From Triplophysa rosa (taxonomy: Eukaryota > Chordata > Actinopteri > Cypriniformes > Nemacheilidae): a DNA stretch of 64,000 nucleotides. The position numbers and the translations under genes were made by a program. The notes beneath the pieces are model-generated. The model did not search any database and was not told the origin of the DNA. It was given only the letters and a program-made list of their open reading frames with translations. This document shows, piece by piece, positions 12,060 through 23,410 of this stretch. The stretch's first letter is position 1. Each line of letters begins with the position of its first letter. The stretch is taken from contig NC_079895.1 in NCBI RefSeq assembly GCF_024868665.1, positions 9,938,569 through 10,002,568 on the forward strand, read 5' to 3'.

Positions 12060-13480
12060 CATAAAATACTGAAACACACAGTTTCCACTCAACAGTGATG
12101 ATGTAGTATATTGCCTAGACAGAAAATAATATACATTCTGGATATATAAGTCTACTTCATTTCCACGTTAATAAGAAAAGGTTTCAAGATTTATTTTCCA
12201 CATAACGTTCTATTGTTCATCTCTTTCATACTGTGCCCACACAAACACACATCACTTGGTCTTTGCACCTTATGAATTCTAATTAAGCTGCTCTGCCGCA
12301 TCTATGGGATTTGATCCCCAGCTGTGTAGCTTGGCTTTGGATATTACCCTGACGTCCTTCAAAAAGTGCTCCGTAGAAGCACTCTAGCTCTCCCTCTCTC
12401 TCACTACACCCCTCTTCATCTTCCTGTGCATTCCGGTGCCCACTTGTCAGATGGCGAAGCTAACCTCTGTTTCTGCACCCGCCAACTCGTGCAATCCAGT
12501 GTCAGAGAATCAAATGAACCATTTCCATAGCACTGATGCCCCCTTGACAGACAGGCCGAAGAGGCAAAGCACATCAGCTCGGACGACTCAACGGCTGACA
12601 GCAAGGTCAGGACAGTTAGGGCTCAGCTCAGCCTGGAACGGGCAACGTTTGGCGAAGATAGCGGCCTCAAAGGTGTCTACGATTTATCTGCACAATGGAA
12701 GACTGCCAGATAAGAAGACAAGAGCATCAGCACAAAGACATGCATTAGGAAGTATAAAGTATATCACAATAAGACTTGATAAGTTGATACAGTATGTACG
12801 TTATTAGTGATAAAATAAATATCTCCATACACATATCAATTTTTGTGTGTGTAATGGAAGCAGAGAAGAATCTGGGCTGAAAAGACAGCTTCTATGCGCA
12901 GTTGCTTATTCCTGCATTTGTTGTGAAGGTTGCACAAAGTGGTCCAAAACTGCATGGGTGTGGATCAATGCAGTGCCCTGTGCAGAAGAGCTTTGGCTGG
13001 CTGCCCAATCAACGTCTTCCTGCTGACCCCTTCTTCCCCAAACACAGTCAGATTCCCATCAGCCCTTGCTACAGACATGTGTATCTGACACCACCCCATC
13101 ATCTGCTCGGCTGTGTGAGTTTCTCCACAAGCTGTTTGTGATTGGGCTGCAATCTGGAAGGCATGATGTGGGGAAGAAATCTAAAACATGATGCTTCCGT
13201 GTTGATGGATCAATTACCATCACTATGCATACAAAGAGGCAGATTATAGATTATAGGCAGATTATAATAAAATAAATAATAAAAACATTCTGAAAAACTG
13301 TTTTACCTCTCATATGTTGATTTTGCAGTCAACAAATGTGTTCAAAAAAATTGTAGAGGTTTGTTTTACTTTTTATGAGATTACATTTAATTTATATATG
13401 TTTAAATATTTTAAGACCTGTGCTTTAGCTTTTTTGTGACAAAATTTTCTAAAAAATATGTACTTGTCACTATTTATATA
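12060..13480. other. Gene-free stretch
   Basis: No gene recognised. The open frame at 12436-12807 (123 codons) has no recognisable domain, and its opposite strand is also open over part of it, which argues against selection on either. Confidence 0.45.
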
Positions 13481-13701
13481 CTATAGACCGCTTCAGAAAA
13501 CACAACGCTGGTCCAGTAGAACTTCTTAACACTAGACAAAAACAATATACAACCAGCAGAACATTTATAACCAAATCAAAATGGTTATATTTTCAATTTT
13601 AAAATGTAATTATATATGTAAGAGTAAAAAAATAATACAATTAAAAATTAAACTGGAAGTGTTTCTGGACCAGTTTTTACATCTTGCGAAGTGATCTATA
13701 G
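13481..13701. repeat. MITE with CTATAGACCGCTTC ends
   Basis: The left end CTATAGACCGCTTC pairs with the right end GAAGTGATCTATAG after inversion, and CTGGTCCAG near the left pairs with CTGGACCAG near the right. The interior is AT-rich without coding potential. It abuts the next inverted-repeat element only 15 bp away. Confidence 0.6.
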
Positions 13702-13716
13702 TTTTTGCCACCCATG

Positions 13717-14338
13717 CAGTATCACGCCGAAGCGTGTAACAGACACGCTGGTCCACTCGAAAATGCGTGACAGTGTCAAGCTTTGCCTTCTCTAGGCATG
13801 TATGAAGGTGGAGTAACGTTATCAGAACGGGGCGATTTTCTAATGTTTTTATAATTCATGACGTGTACTGATGTACACGGTATTTTGTGTACGTTTATTA
13901 CTTTTTGAGCACACTTTAGATGCATTTTAGCACGTAACTCGACCCCACCTCATTCACTTAAACCTAACAGTTTGTATATTATATTATATAAAACACAACA
14001 CATAACAAGATACAGCTACAGATGCTATTTATTCAAAAAGTGCAATTATTCAAAGCGTTACGAGCCCAAAGATCCCCTTCTCTGTCTGCCGTAAACTGGT
14101 TACAATACGTACAACTTCAACGTCAGCTTCGATTTTGAAATGGCATTGGCTCTCGTGTGTCTCGTGACTGGTTGCGTCATGACGTTCGCTTACGTTATGT
14201 AACGCCATTGGCTGTCCTGCTCCGATTGTGTGCAAATAACTGAGCGTGTCGTGTTCACGCCTAAAGGATGCAAAGCGTGACACTGACACGCATTTCGAGT
14301 GGACCAGCATGTCTATTACACGCTTTGGCGTGATACTG
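13717..14338. repeat. Non-autonomous DNA transposon with 70-bp inverted ends
   Basis: Left arm 13717-13786 starts CAGTATCACGCC, and right arm 14270-14338 ends GGCGTGATACTG. The arms pair over about 70 bp with a handful of mismatches, sharing CTGGTCCACTCGAAA. No target duplication is visible in the flanks, so the superfamily is open; the CAG start would allow hAT. The minus-strand frame at 14050-14358 is a by-product. Confidence 0.75.
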
Positions 14339-16723
14339 GGTTGAGTTTTTGAGACCAAAGTTGAACATTTTCCTCATTCTCCTCATGTTTTTTCCCCTTA
14401 TTTTAGATCAGACAATCTTTTGGTGACCGCTCGCTACGGCAATAATATGAGAATATCGCTGGTGTCTCCATATTTTGTGATTTTTTGCCATAAATCATTA
14501 TTATTAGTCACCCTTTATGTTTTCACTGAGTTTTGCAAATATCTAACCAGTATAAAGTATTAAAAAGTGCTTTTCAACTTTGACAACACAGTATTTAAAT
14601 CTTTAAAATGTCCAGTGTTTTTTCCATTTCCTGCAAAACAGTGAATTTGGGCATCCACGGTTTCAGAAGGACAGTAACGATATGCAATTTGAGAATATGT
14701 GCAACTTGAAGATGAGGGAGCTTTAAAGGACCCAAATGAAGTACCACCTGAAGCTTTTTGACCACATTGTAGCGGGCCATGAAGCTCTTAGTCTCCAGAC
14801 CACCTCTCCTCAATATCCAGAAGCCTATTTGAATGGTAAGAAGGCGAATGAACTCAGTATGTGCCAAAAAGTCTTGTTACTACTACCGCGCTGCATACAC
14901 ACCCCATTTCTATTTACTCCATAAGAAAATAAAACCATACTGAGTTTGGCTTTCTGAGCCAAAGTTAGAGAGACGATCTCTCAAGAGAAGCCTCAAAAGC
15001 TTTGAGATGTATTATAGGTTAATTCTTTTCAAAACAATGCCTCTGGGCCAGAGCCCAGTAAGTCGGGCAGAGTCTCTCTCAAGATTTTATTGCTGTGACA
15101 TAAATCTTTTAATCCCTTCAGAGAGCAGCGGCTCTGCTGAGGGGGGCTGGGGCAGGCCCGGGGACGAGACCGCACCGCAGCGCACCAGTCATGCATCAGG
15201 TAACTTGTGCCGTAGAAGCTACTTCTGAAGGACTCTGAAGTGAAGAGAGCAAAAGGGTTTGGCCGGCGAGGGGATGTGGCGGCTTACCTGAATGCATATT
15301 TATGAGAGCTCATACAGCCGGTCACGGCAGGGAAAAGAGAACCGACAGGAATGGGGTTTGTGCTTGTTTAATCACCTTTACCTCTGTTGCCACGGCTCGG
15401 CCTAACTACCACGAGCGGATCACACGCGCATTACCGCGCCTTTTCACGCCTGTCTGCGTTCCCCCACGTCTTGGCGAGCCTGAAATCAGAACCAATCAGA
15501 GCGAGAGAAATGACCACATCCCAAAAGAAAAAAGAATATCGGATGTTTATTTACAACCATGCTCTCGAGTGACCGCTCTGGTCACGGAACGTTATCTAGT
15601 CTCTCTCCAAAATAAATCTAGGAGATCCGAGTGCCATGTTATCTCTGATGCTATCTGGGGTCTTTGAAGAACAAGCATTAGGAGACAGGCTGAGATGGTT
15701 TTAATCTGCTGGGTTCTCCGTTTCCGTGGCTGTGCTGTCTTGGGAAGCTTAGAATTAGGGGAAGAGAATTGTGATTTACTATGAAGGATGACCTAAAGAC
15801 TTCATTAGCCAGACATGATTATGGTTCAGGACACAGCCTGCCTTTGAGTTTATCTGTACACCTTTACTAAGAGAGCCTCTGGTACAGATCACCCTCCACA
15901 AGCATTCATCTCAGTCTGTTTAGAAGTCGCCAGATAGATACTTATAGACATTTGACTGTGGACATATTTTCTTTGAGCCTCTCACCATTTAAGGTTATGT
16001 GAGATGTCCTTGAGAACATGTTGGCCAATCACAGGTGGCGGTAACTGATTATTTCTTCCTTTGCTGTGGATACGCAAGGTGTACAGTGGGTCAGGTATTG
16101 ACTCCCCAAAGAGGTGTGGTTACAGGAGGACTATTTTGTCTCCTTCACCCACTTCTTCAAGGTTTTCTTTAATCTCTCTCTGATGGAAGGCAGGTCTTTG
16201 ATGTGTCGATGCCCCTCCTAAATTCGCTCAATATTTGATGTAGGCCTCATGCAGCTAAATCTAGCTGAAGTGCTTTCACGTGTCCACTGCTTTAGAATCA
16301 TCATCACATCTGTATCGACTCAAAGGAGTCCATGAGACACAGCTTTGCATATTACATGACATCATATAGACGAGAGAGCCATAAACTTAATAGTCATTGG
16401 TTAGATAAACAGTTATGTAATATTTCATGAAAACTGACACAGCTGAGATTTCACCATCATGGACATGGATGAAATTTACTGCTGTGTTGTAACACGCCGC
16501 CTCTCAAGTCTGGACGTCTAAGAGAGAATTCGCTACAGTACATTTCATGCCTTTTGACTAAATAACAGATGAGGTGAAATATTAACCAGACATAGAAGTA
16601 AAGCATCTTGAACTTCTGAGGTCTTTATGATACCTGTGTAAGACCAAGTCTTGAGGCTTAAAAACATGTTTTATTGTTTAAATTCATAAAGCTTGACTGC
16701 CAATCAAGAACGTTAATGTTTAG
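14339..16723. other. Gene-free stretch
   Basis: No gene recognised. The part at about 14980-15700 is GC-richer and not visibly repetitive, with an open frame of 121 codons (15302-15667) that shows no domain. Confidence 0.4.
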
Positions 16724-17172
16724 CAGTGTTGGGCAAGTTAATCTGAAAAGGTAATTAATTATAACATATTCAAACAATAACATATTCAATAGTGTAATTA
16801 GATTATTGTACAAATTACTCACTCCAAAAAGTATTTAATTACTAATTACTTTCTATATCCTACATTAACCTTGATTAGTTAAGTGATTCAACGATAGACA
16901 TGAAACGGCTTATTTAATTAATTCAAATAAATAATATAAAACTACATTAAGTATATTAACTGGCAAATGTATAACAAATGTGATAATTATACATTAAAGC
17001 ACAGATTGCAAAGTTAGACTCTGAATTTTGATGTCAATTCCACTATTGCACACACATATATTACACAAAGAATTTAGTTTAATTACATCATAAGTACCTG
17101 TAATTAAATTACAGAAAAAATAAGAGTAATCCCTTACTTTACTTTTCAAGAGAAAAAGTACTTTTCTTTACT
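16724..17172 (+). mobile_element. hAT-type MITE (CAGTGTTGGG), 3' end lost
   Basis: Starts with CAGTGTTGGGCAAGTT and runs through TAATTA-rich sequence closely matching, in inverted orientation, the complete copy at 51933-52423. Similarity fades after about 17172, so the right end CCCAACACTG is missing and no target duplication can be read. Confidence 0.7.
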
Positions 17173-20100
17173 TTTTCTTATTTATTTATAATTTTTACTG
17201 CTTTTATTAATAGCAATAATAATAAATAATAATATACATTTATTACTACAACATAATATACTTTATGCCGCTCATTTCAAGAAATAAAAAAAACTTTTAT
17301 GGCTTGTCCCCAAGTTGTACCAACAAAATCAGGTAGTTTGTGTAGTTTTACAAAAAAATGATTAAATCTTTTTTTTTTTTTTTTTTAAATAATAAATCAG
17401 ACAAAACTACTCAGAAATGTTACAAACAAATGCCAGTAAACAAAATATCAGTCACTTAGAAATCACTGAGTGCTTAATAAACTGAAATCTGATTCACTGA
17501 AACAAATCTTTTATGTCATATCATCAAAAAAAACTACAATAGTTTGACTGATAATTGACTGTTCAATCATAAAAAAGTATATTATATAAGATACACATTA
17601 CACTGGTCCTATGAGAAATATGTTAGCAAAAATAGTATTGTTTATGTTTACTATTTTTGCTTAAAATATTTATTAACAAAGTATATTGCAGCAATATACC
17701 ACTACATGGTGCTTCCTCAAAGATCCCAATTATCATTAATAAAAATGCCGGAAATATTAAACTAAACCAAAACCAGAATTATAACTTGATGTGCAATTTC
17801 ATAATCAAGTAATTTACAATACATACATTAAGAAAATATATCAATTCCAAAATGCTCTACATTAAAAAAATTGCTTAATATATGCCATTGTGTGGGGAAC
17901 ATTTGTGCTGGCATTTCTAATTTGAAATGTAGTTTTTTTCTGGCTGTGTTGTAATTCTCATCTCAGTTGTTGTCAGTGCCCTTATGTTTGTGGTACATAC
18001 GACAACAAGCAGATGGTAGAGCCTTCTGTATTGAAAGGTAGAGCTTAATTAGAGCTTCACAACTGTAATGGTCCCATTCAAAACAGACAGAGGCGGAAAT
18101 TAATCTGAAGGAAAAAAGCTTAGGTATTCATGACCCATGAATAAATACCCTCAACTCTGAACAGGGTCAGTGCATGAATATTCAGTCTTAATCAATGCTA
18201 AGTGTTGCGCATAGAGTATATAATGGTCTGGGATTTAATGGTAGAGTAAGGTTAAATAATGTAGTCTATGTAATGCCAAACGAAAGATCTGTCCAATAGG
18301 GTGCCAATTAACCAGACAACCTAAATTGACAGAGATAAGAGGAAAAAGATGAAAATGTGTATTTTACTAAAAGGGCCATTGAGGAAGATCTCTTTCCACG
18401 CTTGGATGGGGTAGACAGACGCATTCTTCTGCTTAACACTAATCAGGTATTCCTCATTACGTGCCAGTGGCTTGCATGTGACACTGTGCCCAGTCTCTCC
18501 ACACTTCTGTGCCAGATTAGTTCCACCTAGTTGGCTACCAATGACCTATTCAATGTAAATGAAATGGGTGGAGAAAACAGGCCCTGCTACAAGTTCAAAG
18601 TTTAAGGACCCAAATACACAAAAGAAAATTGAATACCGAGTAGAAAGTCGGATATTGAATATAGACTGGTAGCAAAATATGAATGAAAAGATTGCATTAG
18701 TAAATTGTGAATGTAATGCTTAGCAGAGTACGATAAAAAAAGTTATCTGGTGTCAAACGAGGTAAAATTATTAAAAAGTCAATAATCGTCAAATAAAAGT
18801 CAAACATGCAATGTGTTCCTTGACAGAACAGTGCCGAAAACAAACATCAGGGGGTCAACGAGTGGTCAGTAATTCATCAGAACATCAGCTTCAATGAATG
18901 CATGAATTTTTAATACATGGGCCTGGCAAAAGGTTTTTTGCCAGGCGTGTGATTCGCTCCATAAAATCTTAATTTCAAATGGTTAAATCTTTGGGGAGTG
19001 TGATTTAGTTGCTACAAAACTGACAGCCACAGAATGTTCTGGCAGCTATGATCAATCTGTCAAAAAACTGAAGGGCTGTGAAGAATTTTTTTCCTTTACA
19101 TGCGTGTGCTTTGTGTGTTTGTGTGAATCTGTGGGTGCGTACGATGTTGACGGGCATTCAAGCAGACGCCAGGTTCCACTGGCTGGACACATCCACGCCT
19201 CTCCCGTCAAACGTCCACCTGCAGAGATGCGGAGACAAGACTGTTAGCATAGAGACAGACACAAACCAACTCTCAAGTTCATCTCCCTGTTACCATGCGG
19301 CAGCCATTTTAAACAGATGGTACCCAAACAGCCTGTCATGTTTACTGCTGCCGCCATAAAAGACAAGAGTCCAACAACACGGTCCTGCAGGGGCCCCAAG
19401 GGAGCAGCCAGAGCCCCGCAAACAGCTGCCTGGGGGAGCATAGGGGCCTCAGCCCAGGGCTGCACGCCTCCCTCGCCGGCCCTCAAAATTCTTTTACCTA
19501 TGCGGACATGCTACATTTACTACAATTAAACAAGCACGCCATTTGAATATGCGGTGACACCTCGCAACCTGCTCAACGGGGCTTGCGTATAATCGCGTCC
19601 CCGCGGAGCGAAAAAGAAATTGTCCGTGTCACTATTAATGAAGGAATTTGCATTGTGATCTTAATTAAGGGCGGAATAATGAAGCTCACTTCTGAATTAG
19701 TTAATCGGCAGAAACTTGTACTAATGTGTTTGCGTGGCCTATAGGCACGGCCCGCCGATGATGTATGTTCTGCCAGAGGTTGCCTGAGGTTACGTCAACT
19801 GAAGGTGGCACCGTGCTAATAAGGCAGGTGCTGCTGGGCATCTCTCCTTTTCTTCAGGTAGGCAAGATGGTGGCCTGACCCCGGCGCGGTCTCCTGGCAC
19901 TCACAGGCTGTCTTTTCCCCAACACGTCAAGTGAGAACTTGGACGGAGTCGCCCAGGTGTTCTGCTTCACTATTTTCTACAGTTCTTCTACAGGTTCATT
20001 CAGTTAATGCTTAGATTTAAAATAAGGAGTCCTTATCAGCCATCTTACAGATAAAAAGTCTTTTTTAAAGACAATGCCAACATGTTTTCACACACTTATC

Positions 20101-20846
20101 ATCACAGCTGTACTGGGATGTTACAAGCAACCCCAAAAGGCCTTAAAAAGCGCTCACAGTGACTCAAGGGTCTCAAGTGGCCAATGAATTGTTTATAGCC
20201 TGTAAGAGAGCAACAGTGAGAGTCCTTACACAATGGTTTCAAAGAAAACCAATACACCAGACAGTGTCGTCCATATGAGCTTGAGAGTCACTACACTTAG
20301 AAGAAAGACAGACTAGGATGACGAGTAACAGAATGAAAAGTTTGAGGAGGCACCCTTGGGATTTCCAAAAACATCTTGAGCAATTGACGGCACACATTGA
20401 GAGAGTGGCAATGAATTAAAACATCCTATTTTGGATCTATGTTTCCTCTTGATAAAATGAGTGTATTTTAAATCAATTTGTCTGAGCCTTTGCGAAGGCG
20501 TTACAAAGATTTTTAAAGTGTGTCGGTAGTCGAGGCTACTTGTGAGACATCCTAATTGAATTTGGACTGTAATCCCACTCACATGTACCACCAAAACCAG
20601 ACATAATTAAGGTTGAATTACGCAAGTTTCAGATTTCTGCATATTTGTCAGCAGCTAATCTGCTTGATTTAGTATGTGTGGATTTGGGGGTTTTGTGCTG
20701 AATTCATAAGGTGAGCAGCGGCTATATACACAACACACAAGAAAACTGCTGATCTATAAAAACTCAGTGAAGGTCAGATTATAGTTAGTTAATTCAAATA
20801 AAATTTAACCAAAATGGTTTTAATTAGTAACCAAACCTATTTTCAC
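17171..20846. other. Gene-free stretch
   Basis: AT-rich from 17171 to about 17900, with a T tract at 17369-17386. No gene was recognised in the whole segment. The region from about 19070 to 19900 is GC-richer; frames there (for example 19078-19359) show no domain. A candidate regulatory block is listed at 19530-19770. Confidence 0.45.
19530..19770. promoter_or_regulatory. Candidate conserved non-coding block
   Basis: Contains an octamer ATTTGCAT at 19646-19653 followed closely by the palindromic homeodomain site TTAATTAA at 19661-19668, and further ATTA cores to 19705. It is free of visible repeats. The enhancer idea is inference from motif texture only. Confidence 0.28.
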
Positions 20847-21135
20847 TTAAAGGGGACATTTCACGAAAATAAGATTTTTTCTGTGTTTGAGTGCTATAAT
20901 CAGTTCCCCGGTGCATCTACCAACCCAGAAAATGTGAAAAAGTACAATCCAGTCATTTTGCTTTGTTACGCTTTTCTCTGAAAGCATGAGAAAAATCAGC
21001 GCTTCAGATAACGCACTTCTTCTGACGTAGGAGAATGATCTTATAGTAATATCACCGCCCCTTAGTCTGCTCGGTTCCACCCATGGCGCGCCATTGTGGT
21101 TTTGCAAGCGACACGAGTGTATCTTTAATAACGCA

Positions 21136-21278
21136 ATGGCAAAAGTTCGTGCTAAGTGTTCTGTTGTTGCACAGACCAGCACAGATCATTATTTAGAGTC
21201 ACAGCCTCAGAGAAGACGCGAGAGCAGTGGATTCTTTTTATTTTTAATGGGAATCCTCCGGAAAGAGTTAGAGTTAAC
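21136..21278 (+). pseudogene. THAP-like zinc-finger remnant
   Basis: An ATG at 21136 opens a frame with KCSVVA, resembling the N-terminal cysteine region of THAP DNA-binding domains, although the second expected cysteine is not seen. A shift to another frame at about 21222-21225 is needed to read QWILFIFNGNPPERVRVN (21225-21278), which resembles the THAP central part around its conserved tryptophan. A stop follows at 21279, and the distal Cys-His pair is absent. The remnant lies inside the TTAA element and is broken. Family assignment is from recalled motif pattern, so it is moderate. Confidence 0.4.
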
Positions 21279-21563
21279 TAGTACTATAGGTCACCAACAA
21301 CATTAGCGCAATTAACTTGTGTAACATGACGGTAACAGCGTCATTGTGTTTACGTAACTTGCAATAAAGCAAAAACAACAAGCCTAGCATATGATCATCG
21401 TTACATAGACAAACTAATATTCGTGCACTTGTTTTAGCGAAACACATAACGTTAGTATGATGTAATCATAGCAGTACAACACGCGTTGTTACGAGCTGAA
21501 CCGTTTTGACTACGTGACTGTTGAAAACAGTTTTGAAGATTTAAGTTTGTAAAAAAAACTTAC

Positions 21564-21682
21564 CATGTAGACACATCTTGTCCAATCCGAACTTGTACAG
21601 CTTGTTCGGATGCCTCTCCTTCTGTGTCCGACTCTGGCTCAAACATATAAGGTTGAACCGCTTCGTCTCCGCCAGCAGCCAT
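21564..21682 (-). pseudogene. First-exon remnant, P2X7 C-terminal-domain-like
   Basis: On the minus strand an ATG at 21682-21680 opens 39 full codons (to 21566) and ends two bases into the next codon. The donor GTAAGT follows directly, with GT at 21563-21562; unspliced, the frame reads W and then a stop. The peptide is acidic, includes QPYMFEPESD, and ends RIGQDVST. I recall such starts in fish proteins annotated with a P2X purinoceptor 7 intracellular-type domain, where a Trp-Cys-x-Cys-Gly motif follows. No second exon is visible here. The exon lies just inside the right end of the TTAA element, facing the THAP remnant. Confidence 0.45.
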
Positions 21683-21976
21683 CTCTCGCTTAGGATTTAC
21701 GCTTACGCTCAATGGTTTCTATGGTAGCTTGAGAATGTACGGGCGTGGACACACCTCCGTGAAGTTGGGGGTGTGGTTATCAAGTGCCCATCATCATCAT
21801 ACGGAAGAAGCGCTCGGAAGCGGCCATTCTTGAGAACGCGCTTTTTGCAAGGTAAAGATAGTGGCGTTGTGCTTCATCCTTGAAGTATTTTGACCGAAAA
21901 ATGTCACATCTCTTTTATAAAGACCTCAGAGAACTGTATCAACTTGTGTAAAGTAGGCAAAAAACCTCCCCTTTAA

Positions 21977-22797
21977 AAAAAAAAAACTAAATAAAAATTA
22001 CAATCAAAAATAAAATAACCCTCTTTCACCATTTGCATTTTTGAAATGGGAACATGTGCATAATGTTGCTGACCTCTGATCTCTATATCCCACTCATTAC
22101 ACATGAAGCCAAAAAGTTATGCACGTGTGTGGGATCGAGCAGAAAAATCCAAATTTCCGTAACAAACACCAAAATCTCAGCTTTCAGCTAAAGTAAAGCT
22201 GAATGTGACTACAGCATTATTTACACTTGAGATCCAGAGAGCCGGGGAAGATGAGTTTCATGCCAAGCCAGTTGTGTAAACACAAGCTCCTGCTTGGACA
22301 AAAAGGAACTCTGACTTCAAAACAACAGTAAAACTGTGAACCTTACAAAGCCTTTGGGACTGGGCTGTTTGAAGTCTTGGCAACTCTGGGTATGGGTGAG
22401 TGGAGAACGATTTCTGTTGCTACAAACCATCATCAAGCCCATATGATTCCCTGATGAAGACCATGTGTTGGACGGCAGTTGGATTATTGTTCCTGCGGAG
22501 TGGCTAGTGCAGCAGCGATTGGTCAAAGACGAGGAGCACATGTGTCAAAACAAGAGGGTTGATGAGACTCTTTGGTCCAGCATCTGCAAAGACCCTTAAA
22601 AGAAGCATTGGGTGTCAATCTCTACAGGATCCAAATACATCAAGCAAGAAACCTAAAAGAATGCTAATGCTTATCATAATCAAATCACTGCTCATTTCCA
22701 TCGAGTGATGTTGAGAATAGAAGGAATGTTCCCAAAGGGAATACCAATTGCTTAGAGGTTGCACTTTACAGCTCAGAAGACTCACAATCTTACATAT
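21977..22797. other. Gene-free stretch
   Basis: No gene or repeat ends recognised, apart from an A-rich tract directly after the TTAA element. Confidence 0.5.
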
Positions 22798-23208
22798 GAA
22801 GAGTTTGGTTCCAAAACGAGATAACTCCGTTTTTAAAAAAAATCTAAAAACATGCTACTTATTACGTTATCATGTTTTTATTGTGTTTTATTGTTTGCGT
22901 TAGCTGTATTTTACGAGTTAATATGGCTTACATCAAAACAAACCAACTGCAGTTTGATTGATCTTAATTTGAATGCACAATAAAAAAACATGATTTTTGA
23001 AAAATGTAAAAAATGGAGTTACATTTACAGTTACGCATTTGGCAGACCCTTTAATGCAAAGCGATTTACGTTGCATTTTCCTATACATTTGTTGTAAGTA
23101 TGTGCAATCCTCTGGGATCGAACCCACTACCTTGGCGTTGTTAGTGCCATTCTCTTACCACTGAGCTACAGGAAAGCTGAGTTATCTCATTTTAGAACCA
23201 AACTCTTC
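22798..23208. repeat. Palindromic MITE, family F, copy 2, split by a SINE
   Basis: Ends GAAGAGTTTGGTTCC and TTAGAACCAAACTCTTC are inverted repeats flanked by ATAT on both sides (22794-22797 and 23209-23212), again a 4-bp duplication. Without the inserted 157 bp it matches copy 1 at 11028-11270 in size and content. Confidence 0.75.
23022..23178 (-). mobile_element. tRNA-derived SINE, inserted in family F MITE
   Basis: On the minus strand the head reads TAGCTCAGTGGTAAGAG (A box) and then GGTTCGATCCC (B box), the pol III promoter pair of tRNA genes. The body is GCATTTGGCAGACCC-type sequence at the left. GAGTTA flanks the insertion at 23016-23021 and 23179-23184, a short target duplication. Related diverged copies are at 44201-44322 and 54716-54848. 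Confidence 0.7.
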
Positions 23209-23244
23209 ATATAGTCTGTATACACATGCACGAACACACATATA

Positions 23245-23410
23245 TACAGCCGCAGGATTGCATCAAAATTATTTTCAGTTTTTCTGCAATTTATTATTTA
23301 TAGGTATATATTAAGTTCTTATTCACTTTTATGCAATACAACAGTAATATTCGAACTTGTATTTAAGAAAAGTTCAAAAATTATATTAGTCTCTATTCTG
23401 CCCCACAAGG
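23245..23410 (+). repeat. Copy of the older repeat without the MITE
   Basis: Aligns by eye to 10985-11027 joined to 11271-11300 and weakly beyond. It keeps TTATTATTTATAGGT intact at the point where copy 1 carries the family F MITE, so it serves as a paralogous empty site. Confidence 0.45.

Larger units (their letters stand above)
20847..21976. mobile_element. TTAA-flanked transposon, Kolobok-like, internally deleted
   Basis: TTAA at 20847-20850 and 21973-21976 flanks ends beginning AAGGGGACATTTCACG and, inverted, AAGGGGAGGTTTTTTG. TTAA duplications are known for piggyBac and Kolobok elements. A THAP-like remnant on the plus strand favours Kolobok, since THAP domains are reported in that superfamily. 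The minus strand carries a separate exon remnant near the right end. No transposase core is present, so this 1.13-kb copy cannot move itself. Confidence 0.65.

Noticed and set aside
12436..12807. Plus-strand frame of 123 codons
   Set aside because: No family resemblance; low-complexity Ser/Thr/Ala composition and partly open opposite strand.
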